Of a DNA stretch of 64,000 bases, positions 25,137-34,500 are shown in pieces. Under the pieces are notes generated by a model. The model searched no databases and had not been told where the DNA came from. It saw nothing but the letters and a program-made list of their open reading frames with translations. How positions within the stretch are numbered: the first letter of the stretch is position 1; the number at the start of each line of letters is the position of its first letter. This DNA comes from Burkholderiales bacterium (lineage in GTDB: Bacteria; Pseudomonadota; Gammaproteobacteria; Burkholderiales; Burkholderiaceae_C). The stretch is taken from contig JACRPO010000009.1 of assembly GCA_016223165.1 (NCBI GenBank), positions 682,001 through 746,000 of the forward strand, read 5' to 3'. A program made the position numbers and the translations under genes.

Positions 25137-25451
25137 CTACATGTCCATCGCCTGTGCGATCTCGATCGATCCGCCGTTCTTCAGCAGCGGGCAGCCCTTC
25201 GCCTTCTGGTGCGCATCGGCCAGGCTCGACGCCTCGATCAGGCTGTAGCCGCTGGCCGGGTTGGCGCCGCCGCCGTCGGCGAGCGTGCCGTCCGACTTCA
25301 CCGTGCTGGACTTGCCGACCGGGTTGCCCCCGTCGATGACGGCCGCGCCGAGCGAGCCGAACCAGGCGCCCCAGGCGTCCATCACCGCTTTGACGTCGGC
25401 CGGGTTGGAGGGCGGCTTGCCGCCGTGATACACGAACAGGTACTTGGCCAT
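25137..25451 (-). CDS. YCII-related small protein
   Basis: A 104-residue cytoplasmic protein starting MAKYLFVYHGGKPP at the ATG of 25449-25451, preceded by GGAGAGATTGCG. The ferredoxin-like YCII pattern is visible: KYLFVYHGG, AWGAWFGSLGAAVIDGGNP, ASGYSLIEASSLADAHQKAK and SIEIAQAMDM at the end. YCII proteins are small enzymes or dimeric partners, often near sigma factors; a specific activity cannot be assigned. It converges with tgpA with a 4-nt gap and diverges from the PucR-type regulator gene. Confidence 0.85.
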   Translation of the reverse strand: MAKYLFVYHGGKPPSNPADVKAVMDAWGAWFGSLGAAVIDGGNPVGKSSTVKSDGTLADGGGANPASGYSLIEASSLADAHQKAKGCPLLKNGGSIEIAQAMDM

Positions 25452-25504
25452 CGCAATCTCTCCTGTGCTTGGGCGACCGGGGCTCCGATCGATCCCGGCC
25501 TGGA

Positions 25505-25580
25505 GACTATTCACATGGCCCGGCGATCACAACGGCGAGTTCAGTGACAATGCGGCGGCCTCCGCTGTGGACTGTTCACA
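25505..25580. promoter_or_regulatory. Direct repeat in divergent regulatory region
   Basis: GACTATTCACA (25505-25515) and GACTGTTCACA (25570-25580) are direct copies 65 nt apart between the divergent YCII and PucR-type regulator genes; the second ends 6 nt before the regulator ATG. The spacing is close to six helical turns, compatible with a looped operator. No binding protein can be assigned, although autoregulation by the adjacent regulator is the simplest guess. Confidence 0.4.
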
Positions 25581-25586
25581 CCCTCG

Positions 25587-26951
25587 ATGGCCTCTGCCGG
25601 CGCTGGCCCCTCACTGCAACGCGCGCTCGACCGCCTCGCCGCCCTGGGCGTCGTGCCGCGCGCCGCGCCGGCGCTGGACAAGACCGTGCGCGAGGTGGCG
25701 CAACAACTGCGGGCGGCCGTCCTGTCGGAGGTGCCGGCCTTCTCCGCCTCGCACAACCCCGAGGTCCTGCCTGACCTCGAGCGCCATGCCGGCGAACATC
25801 TCGCCGAACTGCGGCGCCTGATCGGCGGTGGCCCGGCCGGCGACCTCGAATTCGTGCGCGCGCATGCCCGCCATCGCGCCGCCCAGCGCTTTCCGCTCGA
25901 TGCCACGCTGCAGGCCTATCGCTGCGGCCACGACGTGCTCTCGCGCTGGATCGCCGGGGCGGCAACGGCGACGAGCTCGACGAAGGCCGGCCGCCGCGGC
26001 GAACCGGCCACCGGGGCGGCCACCGAGGTCGCCACCGAGGTGTCCGCTGAAGTGCCCGCCGAAGTGGCCGCCGAAGTGGCCGCCGCGGTGGCCACCTTCG
26101 CGATGGAGTACACCAGCGCCATCAGCATCGTCGCGGACGCCGAGTATGTCTCGCACACGCGCGCCCTCGCCGAGGCCGAAGGCGACCGCCGCAACGAACT
26201 GCTCGGCATCCTCGTCAGCGGCTACGACGAGGCGGACGCGCGCGTCGCGCGCCTGCTCAAGCGCGCCGGCTATCTCGAGCAGCGCGTCAGCTTCTGCGTC
26301 GCGCTCGCGCAGTCGACCGACCCGCTCGAGATGGAACAGCCCGCGCGCGCACAGCGCATCGTCGAGGCCATGGCCGAGGCGGTGGCCTCGACGGCGGTGC
26401 GCGCGCTCGTAGGGCAACGCGGCAACGTCGTCACCGCGGTCTACTCCAGCGTGCGCCGCGCCTCGGGCTGGACGGCGCCGCAGGCCGCGCTCGCCGAGCG
26501 CATCCGGCCGCAACTGCTGACGCTCGGCCCCGCCGTGCTCATCGGCCTGTCCAGCGACCAGCCCTCGACGTCGTTCATCCCGCGCGGGCTGCACGAAGCG
26601 ACGGTGGCGCTCGACTTCGCCAACGTGTCCGAGCGCGTGGTGGCGTTCTCCGGGCTCCCGATCCGGCGCTTGCTCATCCACCGCGGTGCCGACTACGTGC
26701 AGCCGGCTCTGCCGGTGTGGCTTGGCGACCTGCGCGAGGCCGACGCGAAGGCGGCGGGCGCACTCGTGAAGACCCTGCGCGCGCTCGCCGATGCCGACAT
26801 GAACGTGCAGCGCGCCGCGCGCGACCTGCACGTGCATGCCAATACGCTCTACGCGCGCATCGCGAGGATCGACGATCTCACCGGCCTGAACGCGCAGCGC
26901 TACCACGACCTCACGCACCTGCTGCTGGCGGCCGACTGCGGCCGCCTGTGA
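25587..26951 (+). CDS. PucR/CdaR-type helix-turn-helix regulator
   Basis: A 454-residue cytoplasmic regulator. The N-terminal ligand domain contains GDLEFVRAHARHRAAQRFPL and DATLQAYRCGHDVLSRWI, a RsbRD/PucR-type sensory helix bundle. The central region has the CdaR GGDEF-like fold, and the C-terminal HTH (residues 395-445) reads MNVQRAARDLHVHANTLYAR, then IARIDDLTGLN, a close match to PucR C-terminal HTH. A six-unit 12-nt repeat inserts (Ala/Thr)-(Thr/Ala)-Glu-Val units at residues 145-168. The ATG at 25587 begins MASAGAGPSLQRALDRL. Its target is unknown; autoregulation is possible. Confidence 0.8.
   Translation: MASAGAGPSLQRALDRLAALGVVPRAAPALDKTVREVAQQLRAAVLSEVPAFSASHNPEVLPDLERHAGEHLAELRRLIGGGPAGDLEFVRAHARHRAAQRFPLDATLQAYRCGHDVLSRWIAGAATATSSTKAGRRGEPATGAATEVATEVSAEVPAEVAAEVAAAVATFAMEYTSAISIVADAEYVSHTRALAEAEGDRRNELLGILVSGYDEADARVARLLKRAGYLEQRVSFCVALAQSTDPLEMEQPARAQRIVEAMAEAVASTAVRALVGQRGNVVTAVYSSVRRASGWTAPQAALAERIRPQLLTLGPAVLIGLSSDQPSTSFIPRGLHEATVALDFANVSERVVAFSGLPIRRLLIHRGADYVQPALPVWLGDLREADAKAAGALVKTLRALADADMNVQRAARDLHVHANTLYARIARIDDLTGLNAQRYHDLTHLLLAADCGRL
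26019..26090 (+). repeat. Six in-frame 12-nt repeats in the regulator gene
   Basis: Units GCCACCGAGGTC, GCCACCGAGGTG, TCCGCTGAAGTG, CCCGCCGAAGTG, GCCGCCGAAGTG and GCCGCCGCGGTG encode ATEV-ATEV-SAEV-PAEV-AAEV-AAAV. They extend a predicted linker helix between the N-terminal sensor and the central domain. Confidence 0.8.
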
Positions 26952-26963
26952 TCAGGCGGCCGC
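26938..26963. terminator. Hairpin over the regulator stop codon
   Basis: GCGGCCGCCTG (26938-26948) and CAGGCGGCCGC (26953-26963) are perfect 11-nt arms around the loop TGAT; the TGA stop (26949-26951) is in the loop. It lies between convergent genes, so a bidirectional terminator is likely, though no T-tract follows. Confidence 0.6.
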
Positions 26964-27058
26964 CGCTGCGCCGTGGCTCCAGGCGAGCGCCGTGCCGAGC
27001 ACGGCCGCCACGGCCAGCGCGCCTTCGCCGCTGCGCCGCGCGAGCGGGCCCGGGGGAC

Positions 27059-27676
27059 TCAGCTCACGAGCCCGGCCGGACGGACGGCGGGCATGCGCGA
27101 GAGCTTGTGCAGCAGCTCCAGCACGCTGCCGCGGTGCGTCTTGCTGCGGATGGCAGCCACCTGCGTGAGCACGGTCGAGCGGGCGACGCCGTGCTCGCGT
27201 GCGATCTCGGCGGGACGTTCGCCGCGGCACAGCCGCTGCAGCACCTGGTTCTCGGCCAGCGTCAGGCCGTGGCGGCTGGAGAACATCTGCAACTCCAGCG
27301 GCCCGCACAGTTCCTCGCGTTCGAAGGTGGCGATGGCCCAGGCGCGGCCGCCGTCGTGCGCCGACTCGTGCGCCGACGACAACGAGACGAACAGTGTCGT
27401 CTCGCCCGCCTGGATCTCGATCAGGCGGTGCCGCTCGCCGACACACACCTCGCTCAGCGCACGGCGCCATGCCGACAACTCGGGCTCCGCCGGCGGCTGC
27501 AAGCGCCCGTCGCTCAGTTGCCACCCGGTGCGCCGGATCGCCGCAAGCGCGGCCGTGTTCGCAAAGTGCAGCGTGCCTTCGATGTCGAGAACGGCCATCC
27601 CGAAGGCCAGCCGGTTGACCGCCGCCACCAGACAGGCAGGCACGCCGCCGCCATCCTCAGTCTTCGTCGCCATCAT
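27059..27676 (-). CDS. LuxR-family regulator with PAS-like sensor domain
   Basis: A 205-residue regulator. The N-terminus (VNRLAFGMAVLDIEGTLHFA, NTAALAAIRRTGWQL) has PAS-like features. The C-terminal LuxR HTH reads LTLAENQVLQRLCRGERPAE, then IAREHGVARSTVLTQVAAIR and SKTHRGSVLELLHKL. Double ATG at 27671-27676; the first (MMATKTEDG) is used. It diverges from the response-regulator gene, and a near-perfect 15-nt inverted repeat lies between them. There is no receiver domain, so it probably senses a ligand or cofactor directly. Confidence 0.85.
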   Translation of the reverse strand: MMATKTEDGGGVPACLVAAVNRLAFGMAVLDIEGTLHFANTAALAAIRRTGWQLSDGRLQPPAEPELSAWRRALSEVCVGERHRLIEIQAGETTLFVSLSSAHESAHDGGRAWAIATFEREELCGPLELQMFSSRHGLTLAENQVLQRLCRGERPAEIAREHGVARSTVLTQVAAIRSKTHRGSVLELLHKLSRMPAVRPAGLVS

Positions 27677-27747
27677 TCGAGTCCCCCTTGGCAGTCCGTG
27701 CGCCGATCGACGCGTGCCGAATGCTAGGCAGACCGGTGGCTGCGCAA

Positions 27748-27804
27748 CATCGCACTTCGGTCCGAGGGCCGGCCTCACTTCGGGCCTATGACCAAAGTGC
27801 GATG
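27748..27804. promoter_or_regulatory. Symmetric inverted repeat between divergent regulators
   Basis: CATCGCACTTCGGTC (27748-27762) and GACCAAAGTGCGATG (27790-27804) match as inverted copies at 14 of 15 positions, centred between the LuxR gene and the response-regulator gene. A further CTCACTTCGG half-site lies between them (27775-27784). The symmetry suggests a shared operator that lets one regulator control both divergent promoters. Confidence 0.6.
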
Positions 27805-27890
27805 GGCGTCGACGGTGGCCCGTGCTACCGTGGCGCGCAAGGTCTCGTTGGCCATCGGGGCTGAGCAGTCATGTTGCCGCGAGGACGAGC

Positions 27891-28544
27891 TTGCGCACCC
27901 TCATCATCGACGACCACCAGCTCTTCAGCGCGGGCCTGCGGCTGCTGCTCGCCGCGCTGGTGCCGGTGGAGCAGGTGGTCCGTTGCGCCGATGGCGCCGC
28001 CGCACTCGACCTCGCCACGCACACCGCGTTCGACCTCGTGCTGCTGGACTGGAAACTCGGCGAGGGCATCACCGGCGAGCCGCTGATCCACCGGCTCAAG
28101 GAGTTGCTGCCAGCGGCGCGCATCGTCGTCGTCTCGGGCGAGGCGCGGCCGGAGACGGTGCGCAGGGCGGTGGAGGCCGGCGCCGTGGGCTTCGTGCCCA
28201 AGGAGTCGAGCCCCGAATTGATGACGGCGGCGCTGACGCTGGCCACCAGCGGCGGCATCTACCTGCCCGTCTCGGCGCTCAATGATGCCGGCGGCCCGGC
28301 CGCGCCGCCCACGGGCCACGGCTTGCGCGAGCTGGCCGAGGCCTTCCCGGACCTGACCGAGCGCCACCGCACCGTGCTCAGCCTGCTGGCGCGCGGCATG
28401 TCCAACAAGAGCATCGCGCGCGAACTCGACATCACGGAAGGGACGGTCAAGCAGCATGTATCGGCCATCTTCCGCGAGATGGCTGTCGCCTCGCGCACCG
28501 AGGCGGTCTACCTGCTGGCGACGCGCGGCGTGCGCTTCGAGTGA
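27891..28544 (+). CDS. NarL/FixJ-family response regulator
   Basis: A TTG start at 27891 is chosen: GAGGACGAG precedes it and the receiver domain then begins properly (LRTLIIDDHQLFSAGLRLLL). The phospho-acceptor is Asp in LVLLDWKLGEG, with the conserved Lys in VGFVPKESS. The C-terminal LuxR-type HTH is LTERHRTVLSLLARGMSNKS, IARELDITEGTVKQHVSAIF. At 217 residues it is the normal size. No sensor kinase gene is adjacent; the hybrid kinase at 34995-36866 is the nearest candidate. The divergent LuxR gene shares the intergenic inverted repeat. Confidence 0.88.
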   Translation: MRTLIIDDHQLFSAGLRLLLAALVPVEQVVRCADGAAALDLATHTAFDLVLLDWKLGEGITGEPLIHRLKELLPAARIVVVSGEARPETVRRAVEAGAVGFVPKESSPELMTAALTLATSGGIYLPVSALNDAGGPAAPPTGHGLRELAEAFPDLTERHRTVLSLLARGMSNKSIARELDITEGTVKQHVSAIFREMAVASRTEAVYLLATRGVRFE

Positions 28545-28570
28545 GGCGCTGCCGCCGCCCCGCCGCCGCG

Positions 28571-31500
28571 CTACAGGGCCAGTTCGGGCACCTCGAAGTC
28601 AGGCCCGGCACCCGCACCCGCCTTCACGAAGCGCAGGCGCAGGCGTGGCGTGCCGCCCGGCGGGTTCAACACCTGCAGCGTCGCAAAGCCGTCGCCGGGC
28701 GGCGCAAACGTCGTCATCGTGATGCTCACGCGCGTGCGGCCCGACAACGTATCGAAGGCTTCGTCGCCGAAGTTCGCGCGCCTGCCGTTGGCGAACGGAT
28801 AGGGCGCATACAGGGCCGAGCTGTGCACCGACGTGAGCCTGACGGGTTGCGGGCCCCCGTCGAGCGGGGATCGAAGCAGCGCCTCGCACACCAGCGAGTG
28901 GTGCTCGTCGCCCGAAACGAAGATCGTGTGACGCACCTGGCTCGCGAGCAGGAAGTCCAGCAGCCACGACAACGAAGCCGGGTAGCCGTCCCAGGCGTCG
29001 CTGCGGGCGCTCGCCCTGTGCTTGTCCTGCGAAGTCCAGCGCCGGGGCAGCAGCAGCGCCGACGTGGCCACGATCTTCGGACGCGCCTGATGCCGCAGCA
29101 GCCAGTTCTCCAGCGATTCGCGCTGCGCCTCGTCGACGAGATGGCGTTCGTGCTCGGGCACCCGGGAGCCACGCCGTTGGCGCGCGCTGCGGGTGTCGAG
29201 CAGGTAGACCGGCAAGCCTCCCCACTCGAAGGCCTGGTCGGCGGCAGGCAGGCCCGGCCGGCCGAGACGGTCCAGCGGGCTCATGCGCTGGTAGCGCCAG
29301 AACGCCGCCAGGCCGTGCTCGCGCGTGCGTTCCCAGGTGGGCAACTCCCTCTTCGCATCGACCTTGGCCGGCGGGGCGAAGCGCGCCGCCAGCGGCTCCC
29401 AGTTGTCGGCGATTTCGTGATCGTCCGGCAGTGCCGCGACAGGCAGGCAGCGCAGCACCTGGCGCATGCCGGGGGCACGCAGGGCGCGCTCGTTGGGCTG
29501 CTCGAAGAGTTCGTCGCGCCGTACCGGGTCGGCCAGGCCGGCGGTGGCATCGGCATAGATCTGGTCGCCCACGAGCAGCGCAAAGCGCACCGCGTTGGCG
29601 GGCGAGGCTGCGCGCGCAGCCAGCAGGTCAAGGCTCTGCCTTGCCACGAGGCCGTCGAGCAGGCCGGCTGGATACTGGCAGCTCGCCAGCGCGAACCAGG
29701 GCGAGTGCGCCGCGGCGCCGGCGTCGGCGCTGGAAGGCGGCCCCGAGCCGCCGCCCAGGAGTGCCTGGGCACGCTGCAAGTCGGCCAGCGCGATGAAGGC
29801 CGTCGCGTGCTCGTGCTCCGGCGTCGCCCGCAGCCAGCGGCCGCCCAGGTCGATGAGCTCTGCGGCGTCACATGCAGGTGACGAGTCCGGGCTGGCCGGC
29901 GTGGTCGGCGTGGTCGGCGTTGCCGAGCTGCGGTCGAGGTCCGGCCGGGACGCGCTTCGCGCCACCGTCTGCCAGCCGCCGCCGAAGAGCTGCCGCAGGC
30001 GAGCGCTGAAGCCCACCCTGGGCAGCAGCACACCACCCGAGGGGGGCGCCGCGGTGGCGGCGGCAGCCACACCCGACGCGGCGGCCTTGCCGACCACCGC
30101 CGCCGGTGGCGCAGGCGCGGCCACCGACGCCCGTGCGCCAGCGGTCTCGTCGCGCTCATAGAGCAGCAAGGCCAGCCAACCCGGCTCTCCGGTCGCGGCA
30201 GCACCCTGGGGCCATGCGTGCGCGAGCGGCGGCACAGCCGTCAGCCAGAACCCGCTGCGAGCAGCGTCACCGCAATTCACCGCCGCGGGCAGGTCGAGCA
30301 CCTCGTAGCGCGCAGCGCCGGGAACCGCAGCGATCCGCCGCGCCGGCACCAGGGCCAGCCGGGCGCGGCCCTGGTCGGGGCGTGACAGGGCGGCCACCTG
30401 CACGTCGCCCCAGGGTAGATCAGGCATGTCGATGCGCGGACCGGCCCACGGCTCCTCGAGCACGAACGAGCGCGCTGCAGACCCTCGGTGCTGAATCGCT
30501 TCGGGTTCCGCCTTGGCGGGGGCCGCACCCACGCTGAGCAGATTTGCGGTCAGGGGGATCGGTGCCCCCGTCGTTGGATCAGGCAACAAGGGCGTGCCCT
30601 CGGCACCGGGCGCCGGGGCCGGCCGCGGTGCTGGCTCCCCCTTCAGCGGTGGCCCCTCCGCGGGCGCCACCGGCACGCTGGCCTCGCCCGTGGAGTCGAG
30701 CAGGAACGCCTCGATGGCCGCGAACACCTGCGGCGAGCCGAGGCCGATGAGCGTGTCCTGGTGCCCCATGCCCGCGAACCTGAGGCTGCGAATGGGCACC
30801 CCGGCCTCGCCGAGTTGCTCGTGCAGCAGGGTCTGCGTGGTGACATCGGCCAGGCCGTTCTCGCCGCCGTGGATGGCCAGCGTCGGAATGCCGGCCCAGC
30901 GCTCGCGCAGGCGCTTGCGGGTCACGAACTCGCCGCGCCCGCGCTGGTTGGTGATGGCCTCGAAGCGCGAGAAGTGGATGGTCTGCGCCACCGTATCCAG
31001 GTGGATGGCGCCGAACAGGTCGTCGATGGCTCGCAGCGTGGCCTCGCGCATGTTCCAGGCGCTGAAGTCGCGGCCGTACAGCGCATCCATGCGGTGCCGC
31101 GTGGCCGTCCACGGCGTGCGCTTGCAGGGCCACAACGGGTTCTCGACCTGCCAGTCGCGCCGCGGGTAGGGCATGCTCGCCAGCAGCCGGTCGAGCAGCT
31201 GGTCGACGAGCCCGGGCCGCGCCGGCGGGCGGAACTGGTAGTCGTCGGCGAGCAGCCAGCGCCTGAGCGTCTGCATCAGGAAGGCGCGCATCACGTTGTC
31301 GTCGGTGTAGCGCAGCAGCGGCCCCTTCTGGCTGAGCACGATGCGGCCGACGCTCGGGTGCGGGCCGCCGGCGGGTCGCGTGCCGTTGAACGCGGCCAGC
31401 GTGCCCAGGTGCTCGCTGGTGAGCCAGTCGTCGACACCGAGCTCGGTGTCGCCGCTGCGCACATCGCGCGGGTCGGCCAGCAGTGCCATGCCCAGCATCG

Positions 31501-34500
31501 CACAGCCGATGCAGTGCGCCAGCACGTCCACCGGCCGGCCGGTGGCTTGCCGCACGTGCATCAACGCGGCCGGAATGTCCACCAGCGCCACCTGTTCCAT
31601 CGACCATGGCAGCGTGCAGGTGGGCAGGCCCGAGCTCGTGCGCAGGTCCACCACCCAGACATCGCGCCCCCGCCGCCAGAAGTACTCGGCCGCGCTCGGC
31701 GCCAGCGACTCGTGCGTGAAGGTGTTGCCGCTGACGCTGTAGCCATGCAGCAGCACCAGTGCCGGCTTGCCGCTGAGCGGCCGGGCGTAGCGCGTCAGGC
31801 GCACCTTCACCTTCTCGCCGCCATTCCTCTCGCCGCCATTCCTCTCGCCACCGTTCTTCTCGCCGCCATTGCGCACCGTGCCCACCACCAGCTCGGCCAC
31901 CTGCGGCGCCGGCAGCCCGGCGATGGGCCCGGGCAGGCGGTCGGGCTCGCGCCGCGGCGCGTGGTCGGGCAGGCGGAAGGTCCACAGATGCGTGCTCAGC
32001 ACGACGCGCGCCAGGTACAGCACGAGCGAGCCCATGTCGGCCAGCGCCGAGGCATGGTCGCGCTGGCCCGTGATGCGCAGCAGCGGTACGCCCTGGCCGG
32101 CAAGGAAGCGCGTGTCCAGCTCGAGCACCGGCTGCGTGCCCGGCAGCAACCCCGGGAACTGCGTGAGCGTCATGCGCGTCAACTGCTGCCACGGGTTGCC
32201 GCGCCGGTTGTAGGTGAGGCGCTTGTGCCCGGCGATGCGCTGGCCGGGCGCGAACAGCCGCAGCGGGCGCAGGCGATCGTCGCGCATGACATCGCGCACC
32301 ACCTCGATCACCTCGAGGTCGTAGTCGAAGCGCCGCACCTCGCCGGCGCGCGAGGCCATGCGCCAGAGGTCGCGTGCGCGCGCGAGCAGGCCGGGCGGCC
32401 GCAGCGGCTTGCCATCGGGGCCGACGGCCGGCGCCCGGCGCGCGTCGGCGGCGGCCTGCCACATGTCGCGCAAGCCGCGGTTCAGCAGCCAAGCCCAGGC
32501 GGCGCGCAGGCGCCGGCGCAGCGGGTCCGAAGCTTCGCGGTGCAGGAAGCGCAGCTTCCCCGCGACGACGACCTCGGCCAGTGCCTTGGCGGCCCGCTGG
32601 TGCTCGGGTTTGACGCGCAGGTCCAGCGCGTCCCACTCGCGCGGGTCGTACAGGCGCAGGCGCTGCACTTCGACCCGTGCGTCCTGCGACCCGGTGCGCA
32701 CCTCGCGCAGGCAGGCGGGTGCGTCCATCGTGCAGCCGAGCGTGCTCATCATCGAGCGCACCGGCACCTCCTCGTAGGCCAGCGTGAGCTCGAGCACGAA
32801 GGGCCGGGGCAGCGTGAAGCCGCAATGCAGCCACGCCGTGCCGCGCAGTCGCTCGATCAGCTGCATTTCGGTCTGCGGCATCGCACCGGGACCATAGGGC
32901 AGCGGCTCGGGTGCGATCGGCCGGCGCGGACGCCCGCGTCGCGCCTGCGCCTGCGCCTGCGCCTGGACGCTTTGCGCCGCTTCGGCATCGGGCGCCTTCT
33001 TGCGGCGGCTCAGGCCGTCGCTGCCGGCCAACATCTCGGCCGCTCGCAGGGCGAAAGCGGCGATGCTGAGGGCCGGGTTCACACCCAGCGAGGCGCCGAA
33101 CACCGAGCCGTCGAGCACCGCCAGACCGCCATGGCGCCGCACATCCGCACCGCCGGCAGTGACACCGCCGCCCGCACCGTCGAAGACACGGCCGAATTCG
33201 TCGACCACGCCGTCACCGGGGCCCAGGCCGACGGCGCAGCCGCCCAGCGGGTGCACCGTCCACACGGGGCCGCGCGGCTGTGCGATCAGCGCCTCCAGCG
33301 CCGGGGGCAGCAGCCGCCACATCGGGTTGGCGAGCAACGTGGAGTGATCGCTGCGCCCAGCCTGCCGCGCGGCCTCGCGCATCTTCTCGTGCATGGCCCG
33401 CAGCGTGACGTGGGCCTGCTCGACCTGCGCCCCGTACCGGGCGTCGGGCCAGCGCATCTGCAGCGTGCCTTGCTGCGGCGTGCCGTCGGGGCCGTTGCGC
33501 GGGGCGTCCAGATGCAGCACGCCACGGGCCTCGTCGTGGCCGATGGTGCCGATGACCAGCGAGCGCGCCATCGCGTCGGCGTTCACCGCCAGCGGGTCCG
33601 CGTCGCTGGCCTTTTCACCGCCGTGCATGCTGCGGTCGGCCTCGGGCAGGCCGTCCAGCACGTACGCCGTGGTCACCGTCTCGTGCAGCAGGCGGCGCAG
33701 CGGCGCGGGCACCGCGAACTCCTGCACCTCGAAGGCGCGGCGCCCTTCCTCCCGCCCTCCCTCCCGCCCTTCCTGCGCCGGCACCGAGACCGAGCCGGTG
33801 ATCGTCGGCCCGACGCGGCGGCCCTGCAACGGCTCTTCCTCATCGGCGTTGCCGCGCGTGGGCTCGGGCAGGCCGTGCAGGGCGTTGATGCTGTCCCCGT
33901 TGCACGAGAAGCGGCTGCCCAGGAGCGGCGAGAAGACGAGCTTGTCGGTGCGCGAGCGCAGCAGGATCTCCGTGCTGCCCAGCGTGCCGGCGGCCAGGAT
34001 CACCTGCCTCGCCTTCAGCGGCAGCAGCTTCTCCTCGCGCCGCTGCAACCGCGGGTCGGTGTGTGCCACCCGCAGCACCCAGCGCGCCCCGTCGCCCGCC
34101 TCGTCGTCGGTCTTTCGCGGGTCGGCGGCACGCAGCGAGAGCACGCTGGCGCCGGTGAATATCTGCGCCCCCGCCTCGCTGGCGCTGACGAGCCAGTTCG
34201 TGTCCAGCGAATCCTTGGCGCCGACATTGCAGCCGGTCATGCAGTCGCCGCACAGCGTGCAGGCCTCGAGCAGCGTGTCGGCCGAGTTCGCCCGGCGTGA
34301 CATCGCCACGCTGATGGGCACATTGCGGTGGCGCGCGCCCAGCGTGGCCATGCGGGCTAGCGCGAGCGACTTGGGCAGCGGGCGGCCCTTCAGGTCCGGG
34401 TGCAACTCGATCGTGTTCTCGACCTCCCCGCCGTGCTCGTCGCGCACGAGCGCCCCCAGCTCGCGCCGCGCCCTGTCGAACCACCCGCCGTCGTGCAGCT

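Noticed and set aside
30488..34300. Very long plus-strand open frame opposite the giant fusion gene
   Set aside because: It mirrors the codon pattern of a high-GC gene on the other strand, is His/Arg/Gly-rich and shows no family motif, whereas the minus strand carries clear catalytic motifs throughout.
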